Shown here: one piece after another, positions 56,549 to 64,000 of the stretch
Layout: each line of letters begins with the position of its first letter
How positions within the stretch are numbered: position 1 is the stretch's first letter
Origin: Streptacidiphilus sp. P02-A3a
Lineage (GTDB): Bacteria; Actinomycetota; Actinomycetes; Streptomycetales; Streptomycetaceae
NCBI RefSeq assembly: GCF_014084105.1
Contig: NZ_CP048289.1
Span: 2,303,922-2,367,921, forward strand
Direction: 5' to 3'
Length of the DNA stretch: 64,000 nt
Program-made: the position numbers and the translations under genes
The notes under the pieces: generated by a model
What the model was told of the DNA's origin: nothing
The model's database searches: none
The model's input: only the letters and a program-made list of their open reading frames with translations

Positions 56549-57762
56549 GAGGTCCTCCGCACGTCGCACACCGCCGCGATCGGCGCCAGGTCGTCCACCA
56601 GTTGGCCGAAGTCCGCGTTCAGCTGCTCCCGCTCGGTGAGCGTCAGCGAGGCCGGCGGCACGTCGCCGAGCTTCGCCAGCTCGGCCTGGGCCGCCGCCAT
56701 GTCCGCGTCGATCTGCGGCAGCGTGGTCATCCGGGTGGCCAGCAGCGGGCGCAGCAGGGTCAGTGCCTCCGCCGTGCCCTGCAGGTTCGCCCGCGCGGTC
56801 GCCAGGTTGGAACCGCTGCCGTAGTCGGTCCGCCCGGTCAGTTCGAACTGGATGGTGTTCTCCACGATCTCGTGCGCCCGCAGACCCAGCAGCAGCGGGT
56901 CCATCTGGGCGGTCTTCCACTGGGTCTGCAGGCTCCGCACGTCCTGGCTGAGGGTGTCCGCGACCGGCTTCAGCCCGGCCGCCGACTGGCCGTGCCACAG
57001 GCCGTACTCCAGCCGGTGGAAGCCGGTGAAGCCGGGGTCGGTCAGGCCGTCGGGCAGGCCCTTGGTGGTGCCGTTGATGCTGTCGTCGAGGTCCCCGAAG
57101 GTCCCGTAGGCCGCGCCCAGGCGCTCGTAGTCCAGGTGCGCGGGCAGCCAGGCGGTGCGGGCCGCGGCCAGGTCGCCCCGGTCGACGGCCGCTTGCAGCG
57201 TCGCCGTGTCCCGTACCAGGCCCGGGAGTTGGGCGGCCACCCACTTCTGGTACAGCAGCGTCGGCGGGATCAGGTCCTGCTGGGTCACCGGCGCCACGGC
57301 CGGGGATCCGGCGCCGCTGCCGGTGACCCGCACCACCGGGCCCTTCACCGCGCTGTCGTCCTGCGGCAGGCACTGGAAGTCGTAGCTCCCGGCCGCCAAC
57401 CGGACCACCATCGGCCGGGTGGTGCCCGGGGCGAGGCTCTCCACCTCGCCGACCACCGCACCGGCCGCCGTCTCCAGGTAGGCGTCGGCGGCCGCCGGAC
57501 CGGTGCCGGTCAGGTCGAACACCTGGAGGCCGGTGTGCGGCGCGGTCCAACCGGCGCCGCAGGCACCGGTGCCGATCCGGACCGTGGTGTGCGGCAGCCC
57601 GGTGTAGTCGTCCAGCGGGGCGGCGGCCGGCTTCGCCGGATGCGCCCCCTGGGCGTACGCCACCGCACCGGCGCTGAGGGCGGCCACCGCCATGGCGGCC
57701 CCGGCGAGCACCCACGGCCGCCGTCCGCGCCGTCGCTCTCCGGGCTCCTCGGTCTCGCTCAC
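56545..57762 (-). CDS. efeO: Iron-uptake protein EfeO
   Basis: A 405-residue periplasmic-type protein anchored by an N-terminal hydrophobic segment (about 18-40). A cupredoxin-like domain (about 45-150) is followed by an M75 imelysin-like domain (about 160-400) with the metal motif HEIVE in LRAHEIVENTIQFEL. It binds ferric/ferrous iron and passes it to a permease. No efeU permease gene lies next to it. An iron box is 41 bases upstream of the GTG. The GTG at 57762 is preceded by GGGGTGGGG. Confidence 0.92.
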   Translation of the reverse strand: MSETEEPGERRRGRRPWVLAGAAMAVAALSAGAVAYAQGAHPAKPAAAPLDDYTGLPHTTVRIGTGACGAGWTAPHTGLQVFDLTGTGPAAADAYLETAAGAVVGEVESLAPGTTRPMVVRLAAGSYDFQCLPQDDSAVKGPVVRVTGSGAGSPAVAPVTQQDLIPPTLLYQKWVAAQLPGLVRDTATLQAAVDRGDLAAARTAWLPAHLDYERLGAAYGTFGDLDDSINGTTKGLPDGLTDPGFTGFHRLEYGLWHGQSAAGLKPVADTLSQDVRSLQTQWKTAQMDPLLLGLRAHEIVENTIQFELTGRTDYGSGSNLATARANLQGTAEALTLLRPLLATRMTTLPQIDADMAAAQAELAKLGDVPPASLTLTEREQLNADFGQLVDDLAPIAAVCDVRRTS

Positions 57763-57802
57763 GCCCCACCCCACTCGCTGTCGGTCCGGTCCGGGACCGA
57801 TG

Positions 57803-57821
57803 TTAGGCAACCCTCACCTGC
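57803..57821 (-). promoter_or_regulatory. IdeR/DmdR1-type iron box upstream of efeO
   Basis: On the minus strand GCAGGTGAGGGTTGCCTAA matches the DtxR-family consensus TTAGGTTAGGCTAACCTAA at 13 of 19 positions, including the whole AGGT and CCTAA ends. It lies directly upstream of efeO, so iron-replete repression of efeOB is likely. Confidence 0.75.
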
Positions 57822-57985
57822 GCAGGAACCCGAGGGCCGGGTCAACTCCCCGTGTTCCAAGGGAGTTCATCTGTTCGCTGCTTGGTGAACGAGCCGCGGA
57901 AGTTCAACAAGCCTTCGCCTCCCGTACATCTGCGGTCCCTGGAGTGCCTCGTCACTACCCACCGGTAAGACCTACGCTCGGAGTC

Positions 57986-59431
<1,446 letters not shown>

Positions 59432-59452
59432 CCACCGCACGGAGCCGCACCA

Positions 59453-59498
59453 CAGCACTGGGCCCGACCGGCAGGCACGCCGGTCGGGCCCAGTGCTG
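59453..59498. terminator. Strong bidirectional terminator after pyk
   Basis: Perfect 20-bp stem (arms 59453-59472 and 59479-59498, CAGCACTGGG... / ...CCCAGTGCTG) with a six-base loop, between convergent pyk and permease genes. Confidence 0.9.
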
Positions 59499-59514
59499 TC
59501 AGCGGCGGTGCGGG

Positions 59515-61173
59515 TCAGTGCGCGGCGGCCTCGTCCACGACCTCGACCTTGGCGATGTTCTCCTCGATCTCGGCGCTGCTCAGGCCGGTGTACACGGCCC
59601 AGTAGTAGATGGCGAGCGAGAACGCCGCGATGATCACGATGTCCCACCAGAGCGGGATGTTGTTGGCGATGGAGCAGCCCGCGTTCTCGCAGAAGCCGCC
59701 CTGCCAGGAGATGACGCCCATGCCGATCAGGTAGACCGGCAGCCACTGGGCGGCCCGCCAGTTCATCGTGGGCGCGTTCGGCTTGCCCTTGGCGTTGGCG
59801 TACCAGGAGTAGGAGCCGAGCAGCAGGTAGCCCAGGATGATCGAGGCGCCGAGCCGCCACACGGTGTCCCAGCCGGCCCAGTAGATGATCAGGCTGGCGA
59901 TGACGAAGGACAGCGGGGCGATGACCTGGCCGCCGGGCAGCCGGTACGGGCGCTCACGGTTGGGCAGTTGCTTGCGCAGCACGCCGTAGGAGAGCGGAGC
60001 GCCGGCGTACATCAGCACGCTGGCGTCGGTGATGAAGCTGACCAGCGACTGCCAGCTGGGGAACGGCAGGAAGCAGATCACGCCGGTGATGAAGGAGATG
60101 ATCAGGCCGAACCACGGCACGCTGCGCTTGTCGGTCCGCTCGAACACCTCGGGGGCGTAGCCGTTGCGGCTCAGGCCGTAGGAGATGCGTGAGGTCGAGG
60201 TGACGTAGATCAGGCCGGTGCCACCGGGGGAGATGACCGCGTCGATGTAGAGGATCGCGGCCAGCCAGCCGAGGCCGACCAGGGTGGCCAGACCCGCGAA
60301 CGGGCCGGAGATGTTGGCGTAGGCGAGCTTCGCCCAGCCGTGGCCGAAGGTCGTGCCCGGCAGCGCGCCGATGAACACGACCTGGAGCGCGATGTAGATG
60401 ACCGCGCCGATGGCGACCGAGCCGAGGACGGCGCGCGGGATGTCGCGCTTCGGGTTGGAGCTCTCACCGGCGATCTGGATGGCCTGCTCGAAGCCGAGCA
60501 GCGCGAAGATGATGCCGCTGGTGCTGATCGCCGCCAGGACGCCCTTGGCACCGAACGGCGCGAAGCCCTGCGAGGTGAAGTTGCCGCCGTGGAAGTGGGT
60601 GATCGCCAGCACGAAGATCGTGAACAGCGGAATGGCGATCTTCCACCAGGTCGCCGCGCTGTTGGTGTGCGCCAGCACGCGTATACCAAGGAAGTTGATC
60701 GCGACGAAGACCGCCATCAGCAGGGTCGCGACGCCGACACCGGCGGCCGTCAGCGTGCCGTTGCTGGGGTGTTCGAGAACATGGGCCCAGCTGTAGTGCT
60801 GGCCGTAGTTGATCATCGCCTCGACTTCGATGGGCGCCACCGAGGCCGCCTGCAGCCAGGAGAACCAGCCGAAGGACATCCCGGCCAGACCGCCGAAGGC
60901 GTAATGCGGGTACCGGGTGGTGCCACCGGCCACCGGGAACATGCCGCCGAGTTCGGCGTGCACCAGAGCCAGCAGGATGATCGCGATCGCGCCGATCACC
61001 CAGGAGATGATCGCCGCCGGACCGGCGGCCATCACCGCGCTCTTCGCGCCCAGGAGCCAGCCGGAGCCGATGATCGAACCTACGGAAGCCCAGGTCAGAC
61101 CGATGATTCCGACCTGGCGTCGAAGAGCGCGGTTGGGCGCGGTTGGTGGGGACAACTGGTCTGCGGTAGCCAT
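59515..61173 (-). CDS. APC-superfamily amino acid permease (copy 1)
   Basis: A 552-residue transporter with 12 or more membrane helices. The APC-type N-terminal helix has GSIIGSGWLLGAKSA (substrate-binding GSG turn), then ISWVIGAIAIILLALVHAELGGMFPVAGGT. The C-terminal tail is acidic (SSAEIEENIAKVEVVDEAAAH) and two Cys lie in a loop (FCENAGCS). It imports an amino acid that cannot be named from sequence. It has a tandem paralogue at 61614-63266 with the same start, tail and leader elements. Confidence 0.92.
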   Translation of the reverse strand: MATADQLSPPTAPNRALRRQVGIIGLTWASVGSIIGSGWLLGAKSAVMAAGPAAIISWVIGAIAIILLALVHAELGGMFPVAGGTTRYPHYAFGGLAGMSFGWFSWLQAASVAPIEVEAMINYGQHYSWAHVLEHPSNGTLTAAGVGVATLLMAVFVAINFLGIRVLAHTNSAATWWKIAIPLFTIFVLAITHFHGGNFTSQGFAPFGAKGVLAAISTSGIIFALLGFEQAIQIAGESSNPKRDIPRAVLGSVAIGAVIYIALQVVFIGALPGTTFGHGWAKLAYANISGPFAGLATLVGLGWLAAILYIDAVISPGGTGLIYVTSTSRISYGLSRNGYAPEVFERTDKRSVPWFGLIISFITGVICFLPFPSWQSLVSFITDASVLMYAGAPLSYGVLRKQLPNRERPYRLPGGQVIAPLSFVIASLIIYWAGWDTVWRLGASIILGYLLLGSYSWYANAKGKPNAPTMNWRAAQWLPVYLIGMGVISWQGGFCENAGCSIANNIPLWWDIVIIAAFSLAIYYWAVYTGLSSAEIEENIAKVEVVDEAAAH

Positions 61174-61184
61174 GGGGAAGTGGA

Positions 61185-61278
61185 CCTCTCGAATGTGGGG
61201 ACAACAGGAGGTTGAGAGTTGCCCCAGGTTAGGGGCAGTTAGTCCTCATGCATAGATGTAGATGCTGAATGGATGCGT
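61185..61278 (-). promoter_or_regulatory. Leader and promoter elements of permease copy 1
   Basis: Three short blocks are shared with copy 2 in the same order: ACGCATCCATTCA (61278-61266), GGCAACTCTCA (61223-61213) and ATTCGAGAGG, which holds the ribosome site (61194-61185). A TAACTG candidate -10 is at 61241-61236. The outer block is placed like an activator or operator site, and the middle block lies in the leader. Confidence 0.5.
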
Positions 61279-61454
61279 ACTCGGCGGGGTTTTTCACTCC
61301 CGTAACACGGCCAAATCCGGGCTCGGCGACCGGAGCTGGGGCCGGGATCATCTCTCCTGCTCCGAGGGCGGTTGACGCACACTACCGGTGTCCTGATCGT
61401 GCCCATTCCGTGACTTGAGGAATTCTTGAGCTTTCGATTCCCAGGGAAAGGCTA

Positions 61455-61527
61455 TTGACGTGCGGACATTCCCGGGGCTAATGCGTGCGGAGCGCCGGGG
61501 CGGGCGTTTTCGGGCATGTCCGCACGT
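61455..61527 (+). other. Inverted-repeat element with orphan plus-strand promoter
   Basis: Arms ACGTGCGGACAT (61458-61469) and ATGTCCGCACGT (61516-61527) are perfect 12-bp inverted repeats. A plus-strand TTGACG-18-TAATGC promoter lies at 61455-61484, but no gene follows on that strand before the permease on the other strand. Could be a small RNA, an antisense promoter or a decayed element. Confidence 0.4.
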
Positions 61528-61553
61528 ACCGGGGTGGCACCACGCGCACAGCA

Positions 61554-61592
61554 CGGAGCCCGGCCCGCGGTCCTGCCGCCGGCCGGGCTCCG
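61554..61592 (-). terminator. Terminator hairpin of permease copy 2
   Basis: Perfect 11-bp stem CGGAGCCCGGC / GCCGGGCTCCG around a 17-base loop, 21 bases past the copy-2 stop codon. Confidence 0.75.
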
Positions 61593-61613
61593 AACCGCTG
61601 GGGTGCGGTGCTG

Positions 61614-63266
61614 TCAGTGGCCGCCCTCGTCGACCACCTCGACGTCGGCGATGTTCCGCTCGATGGCCTCGGTCCGCAGTCCGACGGCCAGCGCCCAGTA
61701 GTAGATGACGAGCGCGAACACCGCGATGACGACGATGTCCCACCACAGCGGCAGGTTGCCCTGGGCGCCGCAGCCCGTCTTGTTGCAGAAGCTGCCCTGC
61801 CAGGAGATGACGCCCATGCCGGTCAGGTAGACCGGCAGCCACTGGGCCGGACGCCAGTCCAGGTCCGGGGCGTTGGACTGGCCCCTGGACCGGGCGTACC
61901 AGGCGTAGGAGCCGAGCAGCAGGTAGCCGATGACGATGGCGGCGCCGAGCCGCCACAGCGTGTCCCAGCCCGCCCAGTAGATGATCAGGCTGGCGATTAC
62001 GAACGACAGCGGGGAGATGATCTGCCCGGCGGGCAGCCGGTACGGGCGCTCCCGGTCCGGCAGCTGCCGCCGCAGCACCCCGTACGCCAGCGGCGCGCCC
62101 GCGTACATGAGCACGCTGGCCGAGGTGATGAAGCTGACCAGCTGCTGCCAGCTGGGGAACGGCAGGAAGCAGACCACCCCGGCGACGAAGGAGATGACCA
62201 GTCCGAACCAGGGCACCCCGCGCCGGTCGGTCCGCTCGAACAGCTGCGGGGTGTACCCGTTGCGGCTCAGGCCGTAGGAGATGCGCGAGGTGGAGGTGGT
62301 GTAGATGAGCGCGGTCCCGGCGGGGGAGACGATGGCGTCCAGGTAGAGGATCCAGGCCAGCCAGCCGAGGCCGATGACGGTGGCCAGCCCGGCGAACGGG
62401 CCGCTGATGCCCGGGTAGTCGAGCGCGCCCCAGCCGTGGGCGAAGGCCGAGCGCGGCAGCGCGGCGATGTAGACCACCTGGAGCGCGGTGTAGATGACCG
62501 CGCCGATGGTCACCGAGCCGAGCACCGCGCGCGGGATGTCGCGCTTGGGGTTGCGGCTCTCGCCGGACAGCTGGATCGCCTGCTCGAAGCCGAGCAGCGC
62601 GAAGATGATGCCGCTGGTGCTGATCGCGGTCAGCACGCCCTTGGCGCCGAACGGGGCGAAGCCCTTCGAGGTGAAGTTGCTGCCGTGGAAGTGGGTGATC
62701 GCCAGCACGAAGATGGTGAACAGCGGGATCGCGATCTTCCACCAGGTGGCCGCGCTGTTGGTGCGCGCCAGCAGCCGGACGCCGAGGAAGTTCACCGCGA
62801 CGAAGACCGCCATCAGCCCCACCGCCACCGCCAGTCCGGAGTGGGTCAGCGTGGAGTCGGCCTTCTGGAAGCCGTCCGCCCAGGACCAGTGCCGGGCGTA
62901 GCCGATCATGGCCTGGACCTCGATCGGCGCCACGGTCACCGCCTGGAGCCAGGAGAACCAGCCGAAGGACATCCCGGCCAGTCCGCCGAAGGTGTAGTGC
63001 GGATAGCGCGCGGTGCCGCCGGCGACCGGGAACATGCCGCCGAGTTCGGCGTGCACCAGGGCCAGCAGCACGACCGCGACCGCGCCGATGGCCCAGGAGA
63101 TGACCGCCGAGGGTCCGGCGACCACCACCGCCTTCTGCGCGCCGAACAGCCAGCCGGATCCGATGATGGATCCGACGGACGCCCACATCAGTCCGATGAG
63201 GCCGATTTCCCGGCGGAGATTGTGGCCGGGCACTGCGGGCGGGGACAACTGGTCAGCGGATGCCAT
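61614..63266 (-). CDS. APC-superfamily amino acid permease (copy 2)
   Basis: A 550-residue paralogue of copy 1: most of the sequence aligns without gaps and both begin MA-ADQLSPP and end in an acidic KVEVVDE / DVEVVDE tail. Helix 1 has GSIIGSGWLFGAQKAVVVAGPSAV. Loop Cys are kept (FCNKTGCG). The main differences are in the first external loop near residue 135-145 and in the tail. Tandem duplication is the likely origin; the substrates may overlap or have diverged. Confidence 0.92.
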   Translation of the reverse strand: MASADQLSPPAVPGHNLRREIGLIGLMWASVGSIIGSGWLFGAQKAVVVAGPSAVISWAIGAVAVVLLALVHAELGGMFPVAGGTARYPHYTFGGLAGMSFGWFSWLQAVTVAPIEVQAMIGYARHWSWADGFQKADSTLTHSGLAVAVGLMAVFVAVNFLGVRLLARTNSAATWWKIAIPLFTIFVLAITHFHGSNFTSKGFAPFGAKGVLTAISTSGIIFALLGFEQAIQLSGESRNPKRDIPRAVLGSVTIGAVIYTALQVVYIAALPRSAFAHGWGALDYPGISGPFAGLATVIGLGWLAWILYLDAIVSPAGTALIYTTSTSRISYGLSRNGYTPQLFERTDRRGVPWFGLVISFVAGVVCFLPFPSWQQLVSFITSASVLMYAGAPLAYGVLRRQLPDRERPYRLPAGQIISPLSFVIASLIIYWAGWDTLWRLGAAIVIGYLLLGSYAWYARSRGQSNAPDLDWRPAQWLPVYLTGMGVISWQGSFCNKTGCGAQGNLPLWWDIVVIAVFALVIYYWALAVGLRTEAIERNIADVEVVDEGGH

Positions 63267-63275
63267 GGGTGAGCG

Positions 63276-63365
63276 CCTCTCGAATCCGGGGCAGGCCTGA
63301 GAGTTGCCTGGGAGATGACTTGCAGATTACCCTCGCGCGTTGATTCTGACGATGAATAGATGCGT
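63276..63365 (-). promoter_or_regulatory. Leader and promoter elements of permease copy 2
   Basis: ACGCATCTATTCA (63365-63353), GGCAACTCTCA (63308-63298) and ATTCGAGAGG (63285-63276) repeat the copy-1 leader in the same order with spacings within eight bases. TAATCT (63329-63324) is a candidate -10 box. Confidence 0.5.
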
Positions 63366-63688
63366 TCGAATGGGTGCGCCGGACACGCGTGCGATCGGGT
63401 ATCACCGCTGGTCCGGGGATGGTGCGGGGCGGGCGGCGGGGAATGCGCGGGCGATCGGGAGAGTCCGGCGGGAGCGCGTGCCGAAAATACTGGATCTACT
63501 CATTTATATTGAATGACAATATGCTCGAACTGGCGCGCGGCAGGGAACTGCTCGGATGTTCGCCGGGGTTCGCCGGGCGGCGCGCCTGCCCGGCGCGGGG
63601 CAGCGCGGTGCCTCGGGCGGGGAGGGAGGGGGGCCGTGCGCGGAGCGCCGCGCTCGGGCGGACGCGCTCACGAGGAGGGCAAGCTGGG
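63366..63688. other. Intergenic region before tRNA-Leu with an AT-rich dyad
   Basis: No supported gene. An AT-rich patch at about 63500-63522 holds ATATTG-AATGA-CAATAT (63506-63522), a perfect six-base inverted repeat. The rest (63540-63680) is extremely GC-rich and repetitive in composition. The 121-codon frame at 63374-63739 overlaps the tRNA gene and is not credible. Confidence 0.6.
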
Positions 63689-63772
63689 TGCCGGGTGCGG
63701 GACTTGAACCCGCACGCCCTTTCAGGCAATCGCTTTTGAGGCGATCATGTCTGCCGATTCCATCAACCCGGC
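63689..63772 (-). tRNA. tRNA-Leu (anticodon CAA)
   Basis: 84-base class II tRNA: acceptor stem GCCGGGT / ACCCGGC with discriminator A; anticodon stem ATCGC / GCGAT enclosing loop CTCAAAA, so the anticodon is CAA (reads TTG); a variable arm (TGCCTGAAAGGGCG region); and the T arm GCGGGTTCAAGTCCCGC. The CCA end is not encoded (CCC follows). TTG codons are rare in this genome. Confidence 0.97.
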
Positions 63773-63820
63773 GGGGTGCCAGGTCAGAGTACCGTGTCGG
63801 GGTCGATTCGTGCAGCTGGG

Positions 63821-63826
63821 TAGGCT
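63821..63826 (+). promoter_or_regulatory. Candidate -10 box upstream of the response regulator gene
   Basis: TAGGCT, the same hexamer seen before trpE and the sensor kinase gene, here 36 bases before a GTG that has a proper GAGGAG site, so a short-leader transcript is predicted. Confidence 0.45.
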
Positions 63827-63862
63827 CATTCAAGCAACCCCCGCGCCCACACGAGGAGCATC

Positions 63863-64000
63863 GTGACCGCCGCCACCGACGAGCAGCCCGAGCAGCCCGA
63901 GCAGCACGTCCCGCCGACGACGACCCGGGTCGTCATCGCCGAGGACGAGGCGCTGATCCGCCTGGACCTCAAGGAGATGCTGGAAGAGGAGGGCTACACC
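63863..64000 (+). CDS. Response regulator (truncated by the window end)
   Basis: The first 46 codons: a polar start (MTAATDEQPEQPEQHVPP) followed by TTRVVIAEDEALIRLDLKEMLEEEGYT, the beginning of a receiver domain with its acidic Glu-Asp pair. The sequence and position near pyk fit the ANTAR-type (AmiR/NasR) RNA-binding regulators of streptomycetes, but the output domain lies outside the window, so that is an inference. GAGGAG is seven bases before the GTG. Confidence 0.9.
   Translation, partial: MTAATDEQPEQPEQHVPPTTTRVVIAEDEALIRLDLKEMLEEEGYT

Larger units (their letters stand above)
61174..61613. other. 440-bp intergenic region between the two permease genes
   Basis: No coding ORF. From right to left it contains the copy-2 terminator hairpin (61554-61592), a 12-bp inverted repeat with a wide loop (61458-61527), a plus-strand promoter-like pair TTGACG/TAATGC (61455-61484) and, near copy 1, its leader elements. 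The stretch 61279-61450 shows nothing I recognise. Confidence 0.65.

Noticed and set aside
63374-63739. 121-codon ORF near the tRNA gene
   Set aside because: Overlaps tRNA-Leu and is Arg/Gly/Ala-rich with no motif.

Overview
The window is high-GC actinobacterial DNA, very probably from the core chromosome of a Streptomycetaceae member (Streptomyces, Kitasatospora or Streptacidiphilus). Support comes from the codon bias, frequent GTG starts, GTGA/ATGA start-stop overlaps, many candidate leaderless genes, a trpM-like gene, PriA in place of separate HisA and TrpF, an actinobacterial ileS T-box, and a gene order that from memory resembles the pyk2-gltBD-trp-his-dnaE-lspA-ileS segment of Streptomyces coelicolor read in reverse. 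The window is mostly conserved and shows no prophage, insertion sequence or CRISPR array. Almost all very long ORFs on the opposite strand of real genes are GC-bias shadows.

Layout: (1) 1-6 kb: ileS with a T-box leader, a TraR/DksA zinc-finger protein, lspA and rluD. (2) 6-16 kb: a CPA1 Na+/H+ antiporter; a 1287-residue Pls/PosA-type non-ribosomal peptide synthetase followed by an M1 aminopeptidase; a membrane-anchored DsbA-like protein, an unknown membrane protein and a stress-type SPW-repeat protein. (3) 16-26 kb: dnaE, a secreted protein of seven exact 37-residue repeats, then a leftward run encoding a NYN-domain protein, an ABC-2 exporter and a DUF2567-like membrane protein, then a secreted protein and a LON-domain protein. 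(4) 26-40 kb: histidine (hisD-C-B, a 54-codon small membrane gene, hisH, priA, ridA, hisF, and separately hisI) and tryptophan genes (trpE plus a membrane protein; HGxxPAAW and DUF2752 proteins; trpC, trpM, trpB, trpA). PriA links the two pathways because it should serve both HisA and TrpF steps. (5) 40-48 kb: a thiol-redox cluster (single-Cys DsbA-like protein, MauE/DoxX, DsbA), a two-component system facing a two-gene ABC exporter, an acyltransferase and a VIT1-type ion transporter. (6) 48-59 kb: gltB (frameshifted in this sequence) and gltD, the iron-import pair efeO-efeB behind a good iron box, and pyk. (7) 59-64 kb: two tandem paralogous APC permeases with a shared leader, tRNA-Leu(CAA), and the start of a response regulator.

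The most interesting item is the Pls-type synthetase. Its adenylation pocket reads D-A-E-S-I-G-T-V-V-K, close to a lysine code, so it is a candidate epsilon-poly-L-lysine synthetase. It sits behind a strikingly AT-rich promoter region with a dyad, and next to a metallopeptidase. Other items worth checking are the seven-repeat secreted protein, the gltB frameshift at a C-run, the dyad overlapping the gltB promoter, the degenerate DsbA with MauE, and an inverted-repeat element with an orphan promoter between the two permeases.
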